From positions 310,001 through 374,000 of the forward strand of contig NZ_JBEWYP010000001.1 of NCBI RefSeq assembly GCF_040566555.1: a stretch of DNA of 64,000 nucleotides. The letters run 5' to 3'. Shown here in pieces: positions 63,268 through 64,000 of this stretch. Each line of letters starts with the position of its first letter. Within the stretch, counting starts at the first letter, position 1. The notes under the pieces were generated by a model, which saw nothing but the letters and a program-made list of their open reading frames with translations, searched no databases and was not told the DNA's origin. The translations under genes were made by a program, and so were the position numbers. Origin of the DNA: Sediminicola sp040566555 (GTDB lineage Bacteria > Bacteroidota > Bacteroidia > Flavobacteriales > Flavobacteriaceae).

Positions 63268-63306
63268 AAAAATCCCTCCAAGACTATAGCCTTAAGAGGG
63301 ATTTTC
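63268..63306. terminator. Bidirectional intrinsic terminator
   Basis: AAAAATCCCTC and GAGGGATTTT arms enclose a 17-nt loop, with an A-run and T-run at the ends, between the convergent membrane-protein and NAD(P)-binding genes. Confidence 0.82.
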
Positions 63307-63329
63307 CAACTAACTCAATCTTTATATAC

Positions 63330-63974
63330 TTATTCGGCCTCAGCTACAGAAGCGGATTTTACTGCTTCTCCTATAAGCGTATCCCCTTCCAATATTTCGA
63401 ATGTAGTAGCATTTGCAGTGGTATCATGTAAAACCCTTACCAAGGTCTGAGCCACATCTTGTCGGCTGATGTCACCTTCTTTATCCAGGCTTTTAGCCAA
63501 AGCTATCCTGCCAACCCCTTCAGCATTCTTTAGTGCTCCAGGACGTACAATAGTATAATTAAGGCCACTATGTCTCAAATGCTCATCGGCATTCTGCTTG
63601 GCACGTAAATAATCTTGTAATTTATCGGCCTTCTCTGGTTGGTCTGCCCCTATTGAGCTCAACATTACAAATTTTTTGACGTGTGCCATTTTAGCCACGT
63701 CTATAAGTCTTTTTGCCCCTTCCTGGTCTACTTCAACTACTTTTTTTCCTCCTGAACCAGCAGCAAATATAACCTTATCTATATCTTCCATGGTATGTAC
63801 CAGATCTTCCTCTAAGTCGCCCAAGATGGTTTTTACACCCATATTCTCAAATTGCTCCAACTGCTCTTTCTTGCGGACCATGGCAATAGGCCTAAAATAT
63901 TGTGATTCCTTTAAAAGGTTTACTATTATTTTTCCTGTGGTACCATTGGCACCAGCTATTAATACGTTTTCCAT
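63330..63974 (-). CDS. NAD(P)-binding atypical SDR (NmrA/YwnB-like)
   Basis: A 214-residue Rossmann-fold protein. The dinucleotide loop GANGTTGKI is at residues 8-16, and the family core GDLEEDLVHTMEDIDKVIFAAGSGG and VRPGALKNAEG (shown as VIFAAGSGG and VRPGALKNAEG) fits the atypical SDR5-like NAD(P)H-binding group. The canonical YxxxK catalytic pair is not obvious, so it may be a reductase of a small quinone or a redox sensor. The substrate is unknown. Confidence 0.87.
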   Translation of the reverse strand: MENVLIAGANGTTGKIIVNLLKESQYFRPIAMVRKKEQLEQFENMGVKTILGDLEEDLVHTMEDIDKVIFAAGSGGKKVVEVDQEGAKRLIDVAKMAHVKKFVMLSSIGADQPEKADKLQDYLRAKQNADEHLRHSGLNYTIVRPGALKNAEGVGRIALAKSLDKEGDISRQDVAQTLVRVLHDTTANATTFEILEGDTLIGEAVKSASVAEAE

Positions 63975-64000
63975 ACTTTAAAGTTAAATGATAAGGTGTT

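Noticed and set aside
1..64000. tRNA, rRNA, CRISPR array, prophage, restriction or defence genes
   Set aside because: I looked for each on both strands and saw none; all long frames are assigned to housekeeping, envelope or small unknown genes.

Overview
The window looks like chromosomal DNA of a marine-type Flavobacteriaceae (Bacteroidetes). The supporting signs are low-to-moderate GC, RNase Y beside ZapA, a long SecA with no C-terminal zinc motif, a carboxypeptidase-regulatory TonB receptor, an OstA-like protein, a Lnb/DUF4105 protein, CCC-motif membrane proteins, promoter boxes of the TTG-N19-TAnnTTTG type, and several TTG start codons. I cannot name the genus. I see no prophage, transposase, CRISPR array, plasmid function, tRNA or rRNA. 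Most of the window is core genome.

Layout. 0-7.2 kb: the 3' part of an OstA/LptA-like gene with a SPOR-like tail, a class III aminotransferase, a TPR protein, two tandem DUF368 (PopT-type undecaprenyl-phosphate translocase) genes and aroE. 7.4-12.4 kb: a DUF349 repeat protein, an RhlE-type RNA helicase, a NYN-LOTUS protein and an NTF2-like protein. 12.4-14.9 kb, minus strand: a coiled-coil protein, zapA, a structured RNA that fits 6S-Flavo, and rny. 15-19.9 kb: an exported M23 peptidase, a TonB-dependent receptor and a secreted protein. 19.9-23.4 kb: a cysteine desulfurase, a lipoprotein, an Smr protein and a set of very small membrane proteins. 23.5-29.6 kb: recQ (zinc cysteines absent), kdsD, tatC, a CMD-family protein, lptB and pssA.

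29.8-39.6 kb: a Lnb-like lipoprotein N-acyltransferase, an ABC-F ATPase, a shortened methyltransferase-like protein, a 45-residue membrane peptide, a PduO-type cobalamin adenosyltransferase, a DUF2795 protein, secA and an orphan HisKA_2 sensor kinase. 39.7-43.8 kb: an M14 peptidase and an amidohydrolase, both exported. 43.8-45.7 kb: three tandem genes for small secreted proteins in an intergenic region rich in inverted repeats; this is the least explained part of the window. 45.7-53.5 kb: M23 and M28 peptidases, lipoprotein MsrA, a CBM9-like lipoprotein, galM, ohr, a DUF2911 protein and meaB. 53.6-57.6 kb: a polyprenyl-phosphate glycosylation set (GT2, flippase-like protein, GT39, PAP2). 57.6-64 kb: a small acidic protein, MATE, P-type ATPase, mazG, a membrane protein and an NAD(P)-binding protein.

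How genes connect. Envelope biogenesis is the main theme: OstA-like, LptB and KdsD for LPS; PopT pair, PAP2 and GT2/GT39 for lipid-carrier use and recycling; SecA, TatC and Lnb-like for export and lipoprotein maturation; PssA for phospholipid. Cobalamin adenosyltransferase and MeaB together imply a methylmalonyl-CoA mutase elsewhere in the genome. I did not find a convincing new defence or mobile system. The strongest candidates for undescribed biology are the small secreted protein triplet with its terminator/box/dyad architecture, the zinc-less RecQ, the methyltransferase-like protein without a SAM motif, and a set of apparently leaderless genes.
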